64,000 nt of DNA from Cucumis sativus (taxonomy: Eukaryota > Streptophyta > Magnoliopsida > Cucurbitales > Cucurbitaceae). The notes under the pieces were generated by a model. That model was not told the DNA's origin. It saw only the letters and a list, made by a program, of their open reading frames with translations, and did no database searches. The translations under genes and the position numbers were made by a program. The stretch spans positions 434,001-498,000 of the forward strand of contig NC_026658.2 of NCBI RefSeq assembly GCF_000004075.3, given 5' to 3'. Below, one piece after another: positions 1 to 12,409 of the stretch (position 1 is the first letter of the stretch; every line of letters starts with the position of its first letter).

Positions 1-590
1 CAGTTAGTTGAACTTATGTTGGCAACTAGTCTACATTTGTCTATGTGAACATAGTTAAATTAAATGAAAAACCGAAGAGAGATCAAAACTTTTTATTCCA
101 AAACTTTATCCATGAATTTTCTCTATCATATTATTTTTCTTGTTTTGTTGTTCATGTGTCATTTGTTATTAATTCATAAAACTGTTTTCCTTTGTCGATC
201 TCCAACGATATTTCCTAAAATAAGATTATCCATTTATTTTGAGTTTTTACAGGCATTATGATAAACAATAGGATCTCTTTGCCCAGCTAGTGCTACATAC
301 AGATGTCAGTTGAACTGAACTTATGTTGACAACTAGTCTACATTTTTCCTACGTAAACATAGCAACTAGTTGAACGGAACAATATGACCTCTTGTGCACA
401 GCTACATACAGATACCAGTTGAACTGAACTTATGTTGACAACCAGTCAACATTTTTGCTACCTAAACATAGTTAAATTGAATGAAAAATCGAAGAGAGAT
501 CAAAACTTTTTGTTCAAAAATTTTATCCATGAATTTTCTTATCATATATATTTTTTCTTGTTATGTTGTTCATGTGTCGTCTGTCATTAG
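1..590. repeat. Local direct repeats, three partial copies
   Basis: A block that reads like CAGTTGAACTGAACTTATG and continues into GACAACTAGTC occurs near 1-55, 306-360 and 416-472. The first and third copies share a longer tail, including ATGAAAAAnCGAAGAGAGATC and TTTATCCATGAATTTTCT, out to about 168 and 590. The segment before copies two and three (CAGCTA, then ACATACAGAT) is shared as well. The unit is roughly 110 to 415 bp depending on which blocks are kept. The short reading frames at 64-261 and 481-684 are simply the two copies of this repeat and show no sign of being genes. The copies have drifted by substitutions and small indels. The origin of the repeat is unknown. Confidence 0.7.
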
Positions 591-939
591 TTTTTTTAAT
601 AGAATCTCCTCCTCAATCTTAGCCCTTAATGGAGCGTTAATTTTTTTTTTCAACAATTCAACCTTTGATTCCTCCAAAATTTGAGAATTATATTTTTTTA
701 AAAAAACAAATATATATTTCTCATCATTTTTTGGTACAAATGGTATTTTTTTCTTTTTTTGTTCCACCGTTCTATTACTTATCTACTTTTTCACAAATTT
801 CTAACACTCCTTTGATACGTGGATTCATTTAATATATAACTATTGCACTTAAACAGTAGACAAAATACAATTATTTATATAATAAAATACCCTACAATAT
901 TTTAACCGTCGTAAAACATATGAGCTAAACATGCACATA

Positions 940-1400
940 AAAAATATAGACTAAAATTGGATGTTGGAGTTGATTGCAAGGAGGTGGTTGTCAAAGTCGA
1001 AAATTGGGTATTGGAGTTGTCATTGGAGCTAGATATTAGTGTCAGTAGTTGATCATAAGAGTTTGTTGCATTGTAGTAGTTTCTTGCACGAAGGTGGTTG
1101 TCAGAGTGATTGTTGGAGCATGAAATTGGTCATTGAGGTTACCATTTTGAGTGATTGTCTAGCCCAATATTGATTGTTGGAGTTATCGTTCAACGCCTGA
1201 AGTTGGTCACCAGTGTCGAGTATACAAAAGTAGTCATTGGAGTTGATTCATAGAGTGTGGCAACGATACTTGTTGACAAGGTCCGATGAATGGAGCATTT
1301 AAAATATTGGAATGAGGAGAAATTATAGTGTTGGTAAAATATACCATACCAACTCAAGTCTACCAACATTTTAAATCGACAAGTGAAACAACGAGTAGGT
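940..1400. repeat. Degenerate minisatellite-like TTGGAGTTG region
   Basis: The stretch is unusually rich in G and T on the plus strand. Variants of TTGGAGTTG, GTTGTCA and TCATTGGAG recur every 20 to 45 bases, for example around 963, 1010, 1022, 1110, 1166 and 1230. Such a compositional island inside AT-rich DNA suggests an old, decayed minisatellite or the inner part of a repeat element. A 78-residue minus-strand frame across it (1190-1426) has no recognisable domain. Confidence 0.5.
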
Positions 1401-1427
1401 AGTATGTTATACCTACTTTTTATCATT

Positions 1428-1720
1428 AACGTTTAGCTTTTAGTTTTTTATTTTTAAAAATTAAGCTTAAAAATTCATTTAACTCCATTTTTTTTATATG
1501 TTACCTAGTTTTTACCAATGTAGAAAACCACGCTAGATTTTTAAAACAAACAAAAAAAATTGTTCTTAAAAAACTGTTTTTTATTTGAAATTTGACAAGT
1601 TAAAATCATGGTTGGGTGAAAATAAACTTAACTTTTAAAAACAAAATGATGGAACGATAACTAATTTGTTTTTAGTTTTTAAAATTTTTAGAAAAATAAC
1701 TTATTTGGTATCCAATCGAG
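1428..1720. repeat. Dispersed AT-rich repeat fragment
   Basis: Runs such as TTTTTAGTTTTTAAAA, GACAAGTTAAA and ACCAATGTAGAAAACCACG resemble an abundant dispersed repeat that I recall from cucurbit genomes (TTTTTAAAAATTAAGC type). No terminal structure or coding capacity is visible. Naming it a repeat rests on resemblance only. Confidence 0.35.
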
Positions 1721-3086
1721 TTTTCAAAATTTTTCATGTTTGATAAGTACTTTATTGGTTCTTCATAATTGTTCTACTATGTAACACTATATGATGATGT
1801 GGCCCAATGGTGATCTGCTACCATTGCAATCGATTCAAAAAGTTAAAAACAACACATGTGTTATAAAATACGGTATTAAATTTGTTTTTAATGTTAACTT
1901 GAGTTTTTGGATTTGTTGATGATTTCATATGTTACTGGAATAGACGGTGTATGAAATTCTTTTCATAAACTTTTATAATGTCATTATCCCAAACTTGCAC
2001 AAACATCTTTCGAATTTATAGAAAATCAATACGTTCGATTGATAATACCTCAACTCAAAATATTGACAAGAAGAAAAAATATATACAACTAAACATGAAC
2101 TTCTCAAAAATAGTAAAAGCTACAAGGTTAACAACAATGGAGTAAGCCACACTAACATAGTCACGAAAGTACAATATTTAGAAAACATCTACTTTTCTAA
2201 AATAGAAAAATAGTGATCGTTAATGTATAATTTTTATTTTTCAAGAACTAAAAACATAGAAATAAATTAAAAACACACACAAATATATATATATATATAT
2301 ATATATATTACATTTATTATATTAGTGATTATAAATTATTTATGATATAATGAAAATAACGAATTGTCCTTCTTGTTGATATTGAAGCTATGAAAACATA
2401 AAAAATATCGATAGAAATAGAGACTTATTTGATGTTATCCAAAATTTACCCGGATAAATTACAAAAACCATTTATAAAATTGAATGGTAATTACAATTAT
2501 ACTCTTAAACTTTCAGTCATTTTAAATCTTAAATTTTACATAATAAAAGTATAAATTGTCATATAGATTTGAGGGTTTAATTTTATCATCCATGAGTTTA
2601 ATTTCTAAAATTATTATGAACTTGAGAGTACAAATTAACTAATTTATAAATTTAAATTTTTTAAAAATAGAAAAATTTGACGAATTATTTACCGTGTATA
2701 CGACAAAATAATTTTGAATATTTATAATTTATGGCTTTTTGGAATGTGACTTTTATTTAAAAAATAAAATAATAATAATAGAAAAAAGGAAAACGGAATA
2801 TGGGTCCACGTAGTGTGCGAAATCCTTGCGGACGAAGTTTACCGTACAAAAAAGCAATTTCTATAGCATTTTCTGCCCTTTAAAAAGCTTCAATACATTT
2901 CCAAATTTACCCCTTCCTTTGGGTCAAATTACCCAAGACTAACTATGACCGTCGTGTCAACATATACAAAGCCCGCGTTCTTCCTCCTCCCCTCCTCCAC
3001 GATCACTCTTCTCTCTACTCGAGCTAAGCTACGGACACCACAGGATTCCATTCTGAGATACAACAAACTCTAAAAGCTACGCCTTA
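1721..3086. other. AT-rich intergenic and promoter region, with (AT)13 microsatellite
   Basis: No supported gene lies here. A perfect AT dinucleotide run spans 2283-2308. From about 2800 the composition becomes less AT-rich, and from 2970 it is C and T rich (TTCCTCCTCCCCTCC), as expected for the 5' leader of the downstream helicase gene. The exact transcription start cannot be fixed by eye. Confidence 0.6.
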
Positions 3087-6000
3087 ATGGCTTCCTCTTC
3101 TTCTTCTTCTTCCTCCTCCTCCTCCTCGCCCTCTCCCCTCGTTTTCTCGGCTTTACCGGTCATGTCGCTGAGGGAGAGAATCGTAGAGAAAATCCGTCAG
3201 AATCGCGTCACGCTTATCGTCGGTGAAACTGGCTGTGGTATGCTACCTATTTATTCCTCCTTGTTTATTTTCTTTCGGCTGGATGAAGCATGAACTTACG
3301 GTTTTCGTCATGTGATCGTTGTTTATGATGGACACCTCTTCCTCCCTCCATTCTATTAAGTTTCTGTAGTCATTTGTGAGTTTTATTTATTTATTTATTG
3401 TGCTTAATGACTTGATATTTTGAAGCAAATGGGGGGAGAGATGGAAAGTAGAGAATGACAGTGTTCGTTTAAGTAAAGGCAATGTTTGCTATTAGGTTGT
3501 TCTATTGGTTAAAGCTGCATGGTTGTTAGTTTTTTCTAGATTATAGTAGTTATGGACTATCTATGTTTTTTAGGTTCTACTGCTTTGTGTTTCCAGGGAA
3601 GAGCTCTCAAATTCCTCAGTTTCTTTTGGAAGAAGACATGGGGCCTATTCTTTGTACGCAACCTAGGCGTTTTGCTGTTGTTGCCATTGCGAATATGGTT
3701 GCTAGAGCTCGTAAATGTAACGTTGGGGAAGAGGTTGGATATCATATAGGTCATTCAAAGCACTCATCGGAAAAGTGCGTATGATGTGGGAATCCTCCAT
3801 TTCGTGCTAGAATTCATTTTTGCTAACTGTATTTTGAGATGTATTTTTGTATAATTTTACGAATGCTTCACGCTTCCAGATCGAAGATTGTTTTTAAAAC
3901 TGCCGGGGTTTTGTTGGAAGAAATGCGTGACAGGGGTTTAAACGCACTCAACTACAAGGTGATTGTACTTGATGAAGTGCATGAAAGATCAGTGGAGTCT
4001 GATCTTGTTCTTGTGTGCGTGAAGCAGTTTCTGTCGAAGCACCATGATCTGAGGTCAGCACTTTGCTTTAGCCTTTACTAACCTTTGTTAGAAATTTGGC
4101 TTTTTTTTCCTTCTGATTTGTCGTTGTATATGGAAATGCAACTTTTGCAAGTTGACATTCTGGGATCATACTTGCTGTTGGAGCTGATCTTTTCAAGTAT
4201 TTGTTAGGGTTGTATTGATGTCAGCAACTGCTGACATTGGAAGATATAGGGATTATTTCAAGGACCTCGGTAGAGGCGAACGTGTTGAAGTGCTTGCAAT
4301 TCCTAACTCAAACCAAAAATCTTTCTTTGAACGAAAAGTTTCATATCTTGAAGAGGTGAGCTCTTTCTATTATTTCTAATTGATCTTGTATATTTTACTG
4401 GTTCTGTGATAAACCATTCTTTTATTGTGTATGTTTGCTTCTTGTTTGGTAGTATATTGAACATGGTAATATTTTTCAAATTACTTGATTGTTTAAACAA
4501 TCATAATCAATTGCTTAAAGGTTGTCTTGGGCTAAAAATTATGGTAATAATTCTTATTGCCGTTGACCATTAAATAGACAAGCTCAAAATGTGATGTAAC
4601 GAATCATATCATCTAAATCTATATGATTAATGATCTAAAACATCAATTTCCATTCGGAGTGAGCTAGGAAGATCGAAAAATCGAGCCGATCAATCAAAAT
4701 CGAAAGAACCATTTCAGTCAGTTGGCTTAATATATATGTTGGTGATATATAATTAAATTTGCCTTCAACCACCAACTTAAGCTTTTAGGTGAATTGGTGA
4801 TATATAATTAAATTTGCCAAGTTTTTTGTCCCCCTTTGGGCTTTGATTTCGAGGATCTTTTGTAATATTTTAGTTAGTTGGTCCCCATTTTTTAAGATTT
4901 TTTTCTGTGGGCCTGGCTTAATGAAAGTTGTGTTAAAAATGTGATTTGAAGTATTTGACTTGACAAAATTTTACATGGCCCACAAAAAGAAACTTTTACC
5001 AGAACGGAACCCTTCCAAATATTAGTTATTTTGTTTCAATTTTGATCATATTTTCCATTTACAGGTTACAGAATTACTTGGGATCGAGTCAGATTTACAA
5101 TCATCTAGATATTGCAATGGTTTCAGTCCTTGTGCATCTCCTGCGGAAATTAAGTCTGAAGTACACAGACTTATCCACAATTTGTTGTTGCATATTCATA
5201 AGAATGAGTCTGATATTGAAAAGAGTATCTTGGTTTTTCTTCCTACATATTATTCCCTGGAGCAACAATGGCATCTCCTGAAGTCTCATAGTTCTTTTAA
5301 GGTTTATATTTTACATAGCAGTATTGACATTGAACAAGCGCTTACAGCTATGAGGATTTGGAAGTCACATCGGAAGGTATGTTTACCCTTTTAAAACAAT
5401 ATAACGACTATTCATGAAACAAAGTAGAAAAAATCTATAGTTTTTAAATTTTGATGTAAAGAAAGCAACATGGCAATTAATTTTAATGTGTTTCTGACAG
5501 TGCTTCGGATATAAGTTGGTTTCTGTTTTATTCTCCGTATTCTACCGTTGGATACTTCCACATTGGTTTGGAACTTGTTGTCCAGTTGGTTCTTGATAAC
5601 CTTTTTAATATTTTCTAATTACTAATGTTTGACAACGTCACCTCCTCCCTTTTCTTACAGTTGACACTGTTATTCAATCGTTATGCGCTGAAATTTTTGC
5701 TGCAGGTAATATTAGCAACAAATATTGCTGAATCGTCTGTCACAATACCAAAAGTAGCATATGTAATTGACTCATGCAGGTCTTTGCAAGTGTATTGGGA
5801 TAATAATCAGAAAAAGGATTCTCCACAGGTTGTCTGGATATCTAAGTCTCAGGTATATGGGCCCATATACTGCTTCACATCTTGTTCACATAAGTTCTAC
5901 TTCTAATATTAAGTTGGCTTTTTTTTAACAAAAAAATTTAAATGAGGTTAGATATTGTTTACTTTGAGCAATAATTTTAAAGAAGAAAATTTATTGAGAT

Positions 6001-9000
6001 GGGTCTAGACATATATGTATGGTCAGAAAAAAGTAGAGTTTTCAAAATCGTCAAGGCTTCTTCCTTTGTTTTGAATATGCCTTTCTTGATTATACATCAT
6101 ATATAATTCAGAAGACAACATTAGATTGCATGTGCATCAGGTCCTGAATTTCATTGCTATGTCCATTCTATCGCATGGTGAGTGTTTAGTTTTGTGCCTT
6201 ATGGTAAATGGTAATAAAAGGAGAGATCGGATTCTGAACTCATTCCTATTTATATAGGTACACAATCACAATTGAACATGGTATTAATATAAAATCGTAT
6301 TGCTTAATTGAATTCCTTTAGTTTTAACTAATCATAGTTAATTATAATATTGATTTTAGGTTTAACATGAATTAAATTTTATCAATAAATTTAGATGGCC
6401 TTAGTCTATTGGGTAATTAACATATAATTGGGTTTCCAGATAATTAATAAATAAGTATAATTATATTCTCCAATTGTCATTACTATTCCTACAAACAACA
6501 CAAGTAATTTTGCCAACAATCCTATTTCCAACCATCTTAGTCTAAGCTTTCCATTCTCATTACTGCGTATTAAATGACCCTTTAAAGCCTTTTGGACTCC
6601 CTTTCTTTATGTATTGAGTTTTAGGTTCTTACTCCACTCTCACCCTTCTCGATCCCAATATCTCTCTTATCGTCATAGACTTCATTTTTTCTTATTATCA
6701 CCTTTGATAGCCCCACCCTCCCATTTCAATAAAGAGACTTAATAATTTCCATTGTTGCAAACAAGGATGAAAAGTCAGATTGAGGACTTCTACATGACTG
6801 CAGATTTTCCACAAAATTAATAGTTTAATTATTGACCAAATTTCATCATTTACATGCAATATGCCTCAGGCTGAGCAGCGTAGAGGAAGGACTGGACGAA
6901 CGTGTGATGGGCAAGTTTATCGATTGGTAACAAGATCATTTTACCACAACTTTGAAGATTTTGAACGACCAGATATACTGAGGTTATCATTGAGGCAGCA
7001 AGTACTCCTGATTTGCTCGACAGAATCCAAAGCAATTAATGATCCAGCTGGTATGGTATTCTTTTGGTGACAATTTTTCTTGCTAAACTGAGGACCATTT
7101 TCATATTTTCATCATCTTTTTATGTAGGGTATGTGTAGAAATTAGAGGAATAAAACTATGAATCCCCTTTTTTTCTCTTATTGAATATCTGCAAATTTGG
7201 TCTTCTTATATTGGAGAAAACCGTTCTAACAAATATGGAAAGAATAAAAACAATAAAAGATAAATATTAAATAATATTTATGTACAAATATAGAAATTCT
7301 ACCAATATGTTAAACCGTCTCTTTTTTTATGAAAGATTTGCATTTTTTTCTTAATCACAAATCGAGAAGAAACCATAGAAATATATTAAAGGGATAGTTG
7401 CAAATTTATCAATTAAATTCAAATTAATTAATTATATAGCATAATTTTAAAAAATTTGCAAATATAGCAAAATTTGTCAAATTCTATCAATGATATAAGT
7501 CTATCACTGATAGACCATGTTGCAAATATTGGTCTATCACTGATATACCATATGAAGTCTATCAGCGATACAAGTCTATCAGTGATAGTTTTGCTATATT
7601 TGCAATTTTTTTGAAATGTTGCTATATCTTTAATTATTATTGCTAAAATAGTCATCTATTGCAATTTCTCTATATTAAATTCATATGATTTTAGAGGAAT
7701 GAGACTAATGCCCAAAGTTTAAGAGAATTATTCAAAGAGCAAAAGGAACTAAGGATCAGGAGGTGCACACGACCATCTCAACTAGGTTTGACACACCCTT
7801 AGCGTCCACATCATTTCCAAACAAATGTACAAAGACTAAATCACATCTCAAGCTAAAGAAGAATTATTAAGACCAAAACAAAGCAAGTAGTACAAAACCC
7901 TTTCCTATGTGAGGACAAATACAAAAGAGACTCAAAATATAATAACTAGACAAGCTTTGATCCCTGAAGCAAGCAGTTGGTAGACTGTAAAGCTTGGTGC
8001 ACTCCGAATAAGCACGAGGCTTGAAAGTAATAGTCTTCGAAATCCTTACATGAACTTTAGAACAATAATAAAAGAGAAGAAAAATCTTATTCTTCTTTTG
8101 AAGAAAAAGGAAAAAAATGGTTGAAAAATTGTTGTCTTTTCTTTTGTCTTTGTACTTTAAGCCTTAGTCTCATTTCATTCATTCAATTAAAAGTTCTGTT
8201 TCCTTAAAAAAAAAAAAAAAAAAAAGTAGTGCCAATTGAGTGCTATTGATCATCGTGATGTCTTTCTTCTTAAACAATTTGTTGTATATGTAGACAAAGG
8301 ATTGTGTATGGTATTGCTGTAGTCTATGAGATGGATGGACATTGATTTATGGAACTTGGATTGTAGTCTTGCTGCAGAAAACTCTTGATCCACCTGATGC
8401 TAATGTCGTTGAAGATGCTTTGAGTTTGCTTGTTAACATGCAAGCACTTAAAAGATCTCCAAGAGGCAGATACGAACCTACATATTATGGAAGTTTACTA
8501 GCCAGTTTCTCGCTGTCATTTGATTCTTCTGTGCTGATACTCAAATTTGGAGACATCGGAATGCTCCATGAGGGAATTTTGCTAGGCATATTAATGGATA
8601 CACAGCCTTTACCCGTACTTCGTCCTTTTGGAGAGAATAATTTGGTATTTTTTTACTATTGTTATTTGGACATTCCTGTTAAGAAAATTGTTATTTGCAT
8701 GCCCCCATTTAATATCTGCAGACTATTTAATCAACTTTGAACGGTATTTGTTACAGTATGCAGAGTACATAAAAAGCTACTTTGATGGAGAGAGCATTGA
8801 TACAATTCAACTTGGCTTTAAAGAAATGGCATTGTTGGGAAACTTGCATGCATTCCACTTCTGGGAAAGGGTTTATAAGGTATTTTCTTTGTTTGAAGAG
8901 TTAAAACATTTTTTCCCATGATGGGCACATACATACTCTAATCCCTCTTTCTATAACAGGATAAGATCCGAGTTGAATATTTGAACAAACTTGTAAATCC

Positions 9001-10976
9001 AAATAAAACACAAACTACCACATCTCCACCTTCCAAGAATGAAGAAGAATGGTGTTCTTTTCACAGTCTTGTGCATTCATCTCTAAATCACGTCTCTGAA
9101 ATGTGTATGGACTTCATCATTCTCAGCGCACTTAAATTATTCTTTATTTCATTTTACCAGCTCTTGCTTCTGTCTGCATCTTTATATTTCCTTAGAGCTT
9201 ATCCTATGCGTTTCTTTGTCTACCTTTTAGACGAAGATATCATACATACTTTGCACCAATTTCGACCCAGATTTTTGGGTATGTGTGACATTCTAAGATC
9301 ATCCTACGCTCCTACTCAGTTTCAGCATTTGTGTGTTCTTAAATGTCTCGAAAATGGAGATGATCAGTCAAGTGAATCAAGAACCTGTGTGTCTGTACCT
9401 TATGTTGCTTCCAGCTATTCCAGGACCAATCAAGTAGCTGGGAAGTTGGCAGATGTGATCAAACAGGTACTCATATTTTAGTAGTACTATTTTCTGTGAA
9501 AGTTGATCGTTCACTAACTATTCATTTTGAACAGATGAAAGTTTTTTATGCGAAAGAAGAGCCAAACAACCATTCCTTAAGTTCTATGAACAATGGTTTT
9601 AATGATAATGGGACCTCTCTTTGTGTTTACTTTCTCAATGGATCCTGCAATCGAGGCAGTCAGTGCTTATTTTCTCACTCACTTCAATCGAAGAGAGCCA
9701 CTTGCAAGTTTTTCTTCTCTCTCCAGGTATCTACTTGGGGATACTCGAAAATTTAGTCAATTATACCAATCCTATTCCTGACCAATGAAATGCTTGAACG
9801 GTGCTTTAAATTATTTAAGGCTGAAGCAACTGTTAATTTTTGTGAATTCTATAAAATAAAATTTTGTCTTTGCTCATATGCCTGTCAAGAAAAATGACAA
9901 AAAGAAACGTGGAGAATGTAAAGTTGCGTTTCCTCTTCTGAAGTATATGCTTCACGAAAGCTTTGTTGGGGTTCTACGGCTGTACAGCTGTCTTGTTTTT
10001 TTTCTCCTTCCTAATACTACTATAAAAAGCTAAAAGTGTATGGCCTTTTCCTTGCAGGGTTGTCGAAATGGAGACTCTTGTCTCTTTTCTCATGATCAGA
10101 GTCCATCAAAATCTCTTTCATTTAAATCAACTTTATGCCTGCCAGAAGATGGGATTGCTCATGCTTCAACGCTTGAAAAATATTTTCCTAAATCAGGTGG
10201 CTGCATTCTTGTCATGGATGATGCCGGGTTTCATTTCTCATCAAACTTGGCTCGCCACTGTGAACCATCTAAAATCATTTGTACAACTAATCTTTCACAT
10301 TCAGATATCTACGACTCTTCATTAAATGACGCAAAAAAAATCTGGGAACTCTCCCATCCTGATGAAACCATAATTTCCAATGGGGAAAATCAAATTCCTT
10401 GGTATGATGTTAAATGTATATTGTGGTTTCCACGTTTTGCAAGTTCGAAGGAAAATCTGGACATAGAGAAGATTCTACTGCAGAATTTTTTTGATCTTCT
10501 AGCCATTCGAATATTGGCCGATGCACTCCATGGAGTTCAAGTTATTCTTACCATGAATAACATCAGATTTTCACAACTCCAGGTGATTTTTTCTTTCACA
10601 TTAAGAAAAAAAAAACTTGTAGTCCGTCAATATTAGGTGATATAAAACATCTGAATGAATATTCTACCCTGTGAATTCCCAATTGCCATCATTTGCGATG
10701 ATTTTGAAAGCACTTTGTTGGTACTTTGTATTGTTATAGGTTGAGAAGTTGGGGAGAGAGAGCTTTTTCTTCCTAAGCGAGTCATTCCCATATGACGAGA
10801 GAAGCTTTGGGGAGTTGCCAGACAAAATAACGACTAAAAAAGGGATGTTGACATCAAAGCCGGTCTCCTATGTTTTCGACTTGCGACCACCCAGTAGCGC
10901 CCTCTTTGGTAACTACCGAGCAACACTCCGTCAATGCCTATACAATGTTGAAAGACCGTCTCTGGTTTGCCCTTAA
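3087..10976 (+). CDS. DExH-box ATP-dependent RNA helicase with two CCCH zinc fingers (DExH8 type)
   Basis: Coding exons: 3087-3237, 3597-3774, 3880-4053, 4208-4355, 5065-5376, 5706-5852, 6870-7050, 8367-8644, 8757-8879, 8960-9104, 9231-9466, 9535-9726, 10058-10582, 10740-10976. All introns are GT-AG, and the frame closes to 1008 aa, close to the roughly 1000 residues of Arabidopsis DExH8 (At2g47680, from memory). After a Ser run at 3-14 come motif I GETGCGKS (46-53), motif II DEVH (141-144), motif III SAT (173-175), motif V ATNIAES (325-331) and motif VI QRRGRTGR (373-380), so the SF2 core looks complete. A CX7CX5CX3H finger (C721 to H739) is followed by a CX8CX5CX3H finger (C748 to H767), an RNA-binding arrangement. 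The protein is predicted to be an ATP-driven RNA-remodelling helicase; its RNA target is unknown. Introns 4 and 7 hold repeats. Confidence 0.93.
4736..4817 (+). mobile_element. Fragment of small LTR element (TRIM family) in helicase intron 4
   Basis: The segment begins TGTTGGTGATATATAATT and continues through CAACTTAAGCTTTTAGGTG, closely matching the terminal repeats of the miniature element at 51047-51316. A second, shorter stretch of the same terminal repeat follows directly. It is a partial, broken fossil with no coding sequence, lying between helicase coding exons 4 and 5. Confidence 0.65.
7395..7668. mobile_element. MITE-like foldback repeat in helicase intron 7
   Basis: The left part (about 7396-7471, TTGCAAATTTATC to AATATAGCAAAA) is an imperfect reverse complement of the right part (about 7590-7668, TTTTGCTATATTTGC to ATTGCAATTTC). 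This gives terminal inverted repeats near 75 bp. The interior has alternating TATCAGTGATAGA and TCTATCACTGATA motifs that are themselves inverted. There is no open reading frame of note. This matches the shape of a non-autonomous DNA transposon, and I recall similar sequences as common in cucurbit genomes. The family is not assigned. Confidence 0.7.
7690..8225 (+). repeat. Possible retroposed sequence ending in a poly-A tract
   Basis: Inside helicase intron 7, an unremarkable stretch ends with ATTAAA near 8186 followed by 20 consecutive A at 8206-8225. A signal-like hexamer about 20 bases before a pure A tract is typical of a retroposed transcript, LINE or SINE tail. I could not find a target duplication or any recognisable protein, so this remains tentative. 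Confidence 0.35.
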
Positions 10977-12409
10977 TCTCTTTGTTGATATAGGAATTTA
11001 CTTTTGTCTATAGCGTCTTGGCTTGATTCTACGTAGTACATAAAGAAGGCCACCTTAAGTTATCAAAGACCAAGTGAAGTAAATGCCCTTATTTCACATG
11101 GAACTTTGTTCATAGGAGAATTGATTCAAAGTCGAATGCTTATGAATGATTAGAGTATGGCTTTTGAACAGTTTTGGGAATTGGGTTTGGAGAAGGTATC
11201 GTTATGTTTTATTTTTTAGCAAATGTTTATAATATACTGATAGCGAGGAAGGATAATTTCTAGTAAAAGTGAGATGGGGTGAGATTGTTTTATATTTTAT
11301 TTTTTTCCTTCATATATATTTATACTTTTTCATTAATATTCGATCAATATCAAAAAAAATTTCTTAAATCATTTTATAACTTTATTCAATATTTTAAAAT
11401 ATTACGAAGATGTTTTAAACTTGAGTACTTAATAGGTTTTCTTATTCCATGCAGAATTTAGGTGGTTCAATTGTTCAATTTTTTTTCTTTCCTACCATCT
11501 ATAATAATAATTGAACGTTCAATTATCATTATTACTAGCTAATCTTGAAACCATCATTTATGATGGATTTAAAGATCAAGATGTGAATTAAAGCATTCAA
11601 CTACCCTTCACGTTGATGCATAGTCTCCATTTTTAGTAACTCACCAACAAATCGTACTTTTAATATTCATTTGAATTAATTTGTTAATAAAATGACATTT
11701 GAAACATGGTATATAAGCATTGGTAAATCTATGAGTAGAAGAGACTCGAATTATTAATAAGCTTTCTTAATGTACATTGAAAATTCGGAACGATTATAGT
11801 TCTCGTGCTTCACAACTCACATTATATATTGAATAATCTACTTCTCCTACTAATATATCGCAACACCGTTATATGATATATTAATAATATATTAGAAATG
11901 TTGAACTTTTCGAAAGTATATCAATTTATAATGTTAAACTCTCTGACATGATACTTATAATATAATTTTATGAATTATAACAATAGAATTTCATAACTAA
12001 ATAGTAATCCATTTAAATTTCATTTGAAAATTGTAAAAATTCAAAGAGGTTATTTGGTTCAATGCACACATAAGTTTGAAGGTCTCTAGATACAATGGTA
12101 GACGTAGATTCTTAGCTTATTCTTCTCAAATGTACTAGAAATTTCTCAAGGTTTGGTTTGGACTCAAATAATGAATACATAAAAAAGCTGTAGATTCTGG
12201 TGAGTAAAATCAGTACAATAAAGTGACATTAACCATAAATAGAAGCAATGGCATTGGCAGGAATGTAGTAGGAGATTCCCCAATTCCCCAATTCCCCAAT
12301 TCCCACGTTCCCATCCCATCTCTCCTTCTTCTCTCCACGATTTCATCATATATTCATGGCTTCCCATCTCTGAACCACCACCACTCTCCTCTTCCATTCT
12401 CCCTTTCTC
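10977..12409. other. Intergenic region and leader of the next gene
   Basis: The first 250 bases are probably the 3' UTR of the helicase. From 11280 to 12200 the sequence is very AT-rich with no supported gene. From 12275 it turns C-rich and contains an 8-bp tandem repeat (about four units of CCCCAATT, 12279-12305). A five-codon upstream frame at 12356-12373 precedes the main start at 12410. Confidence 0.6.

Noticed and set aside
4856-4990. T-rich segment in helicase intron 4 as a hidden exon
   Set aside because: The flanking coding exons already join in phase with the conserved KVSYLEE-VTELLG sequence, and the segment has stops in all plus frames.
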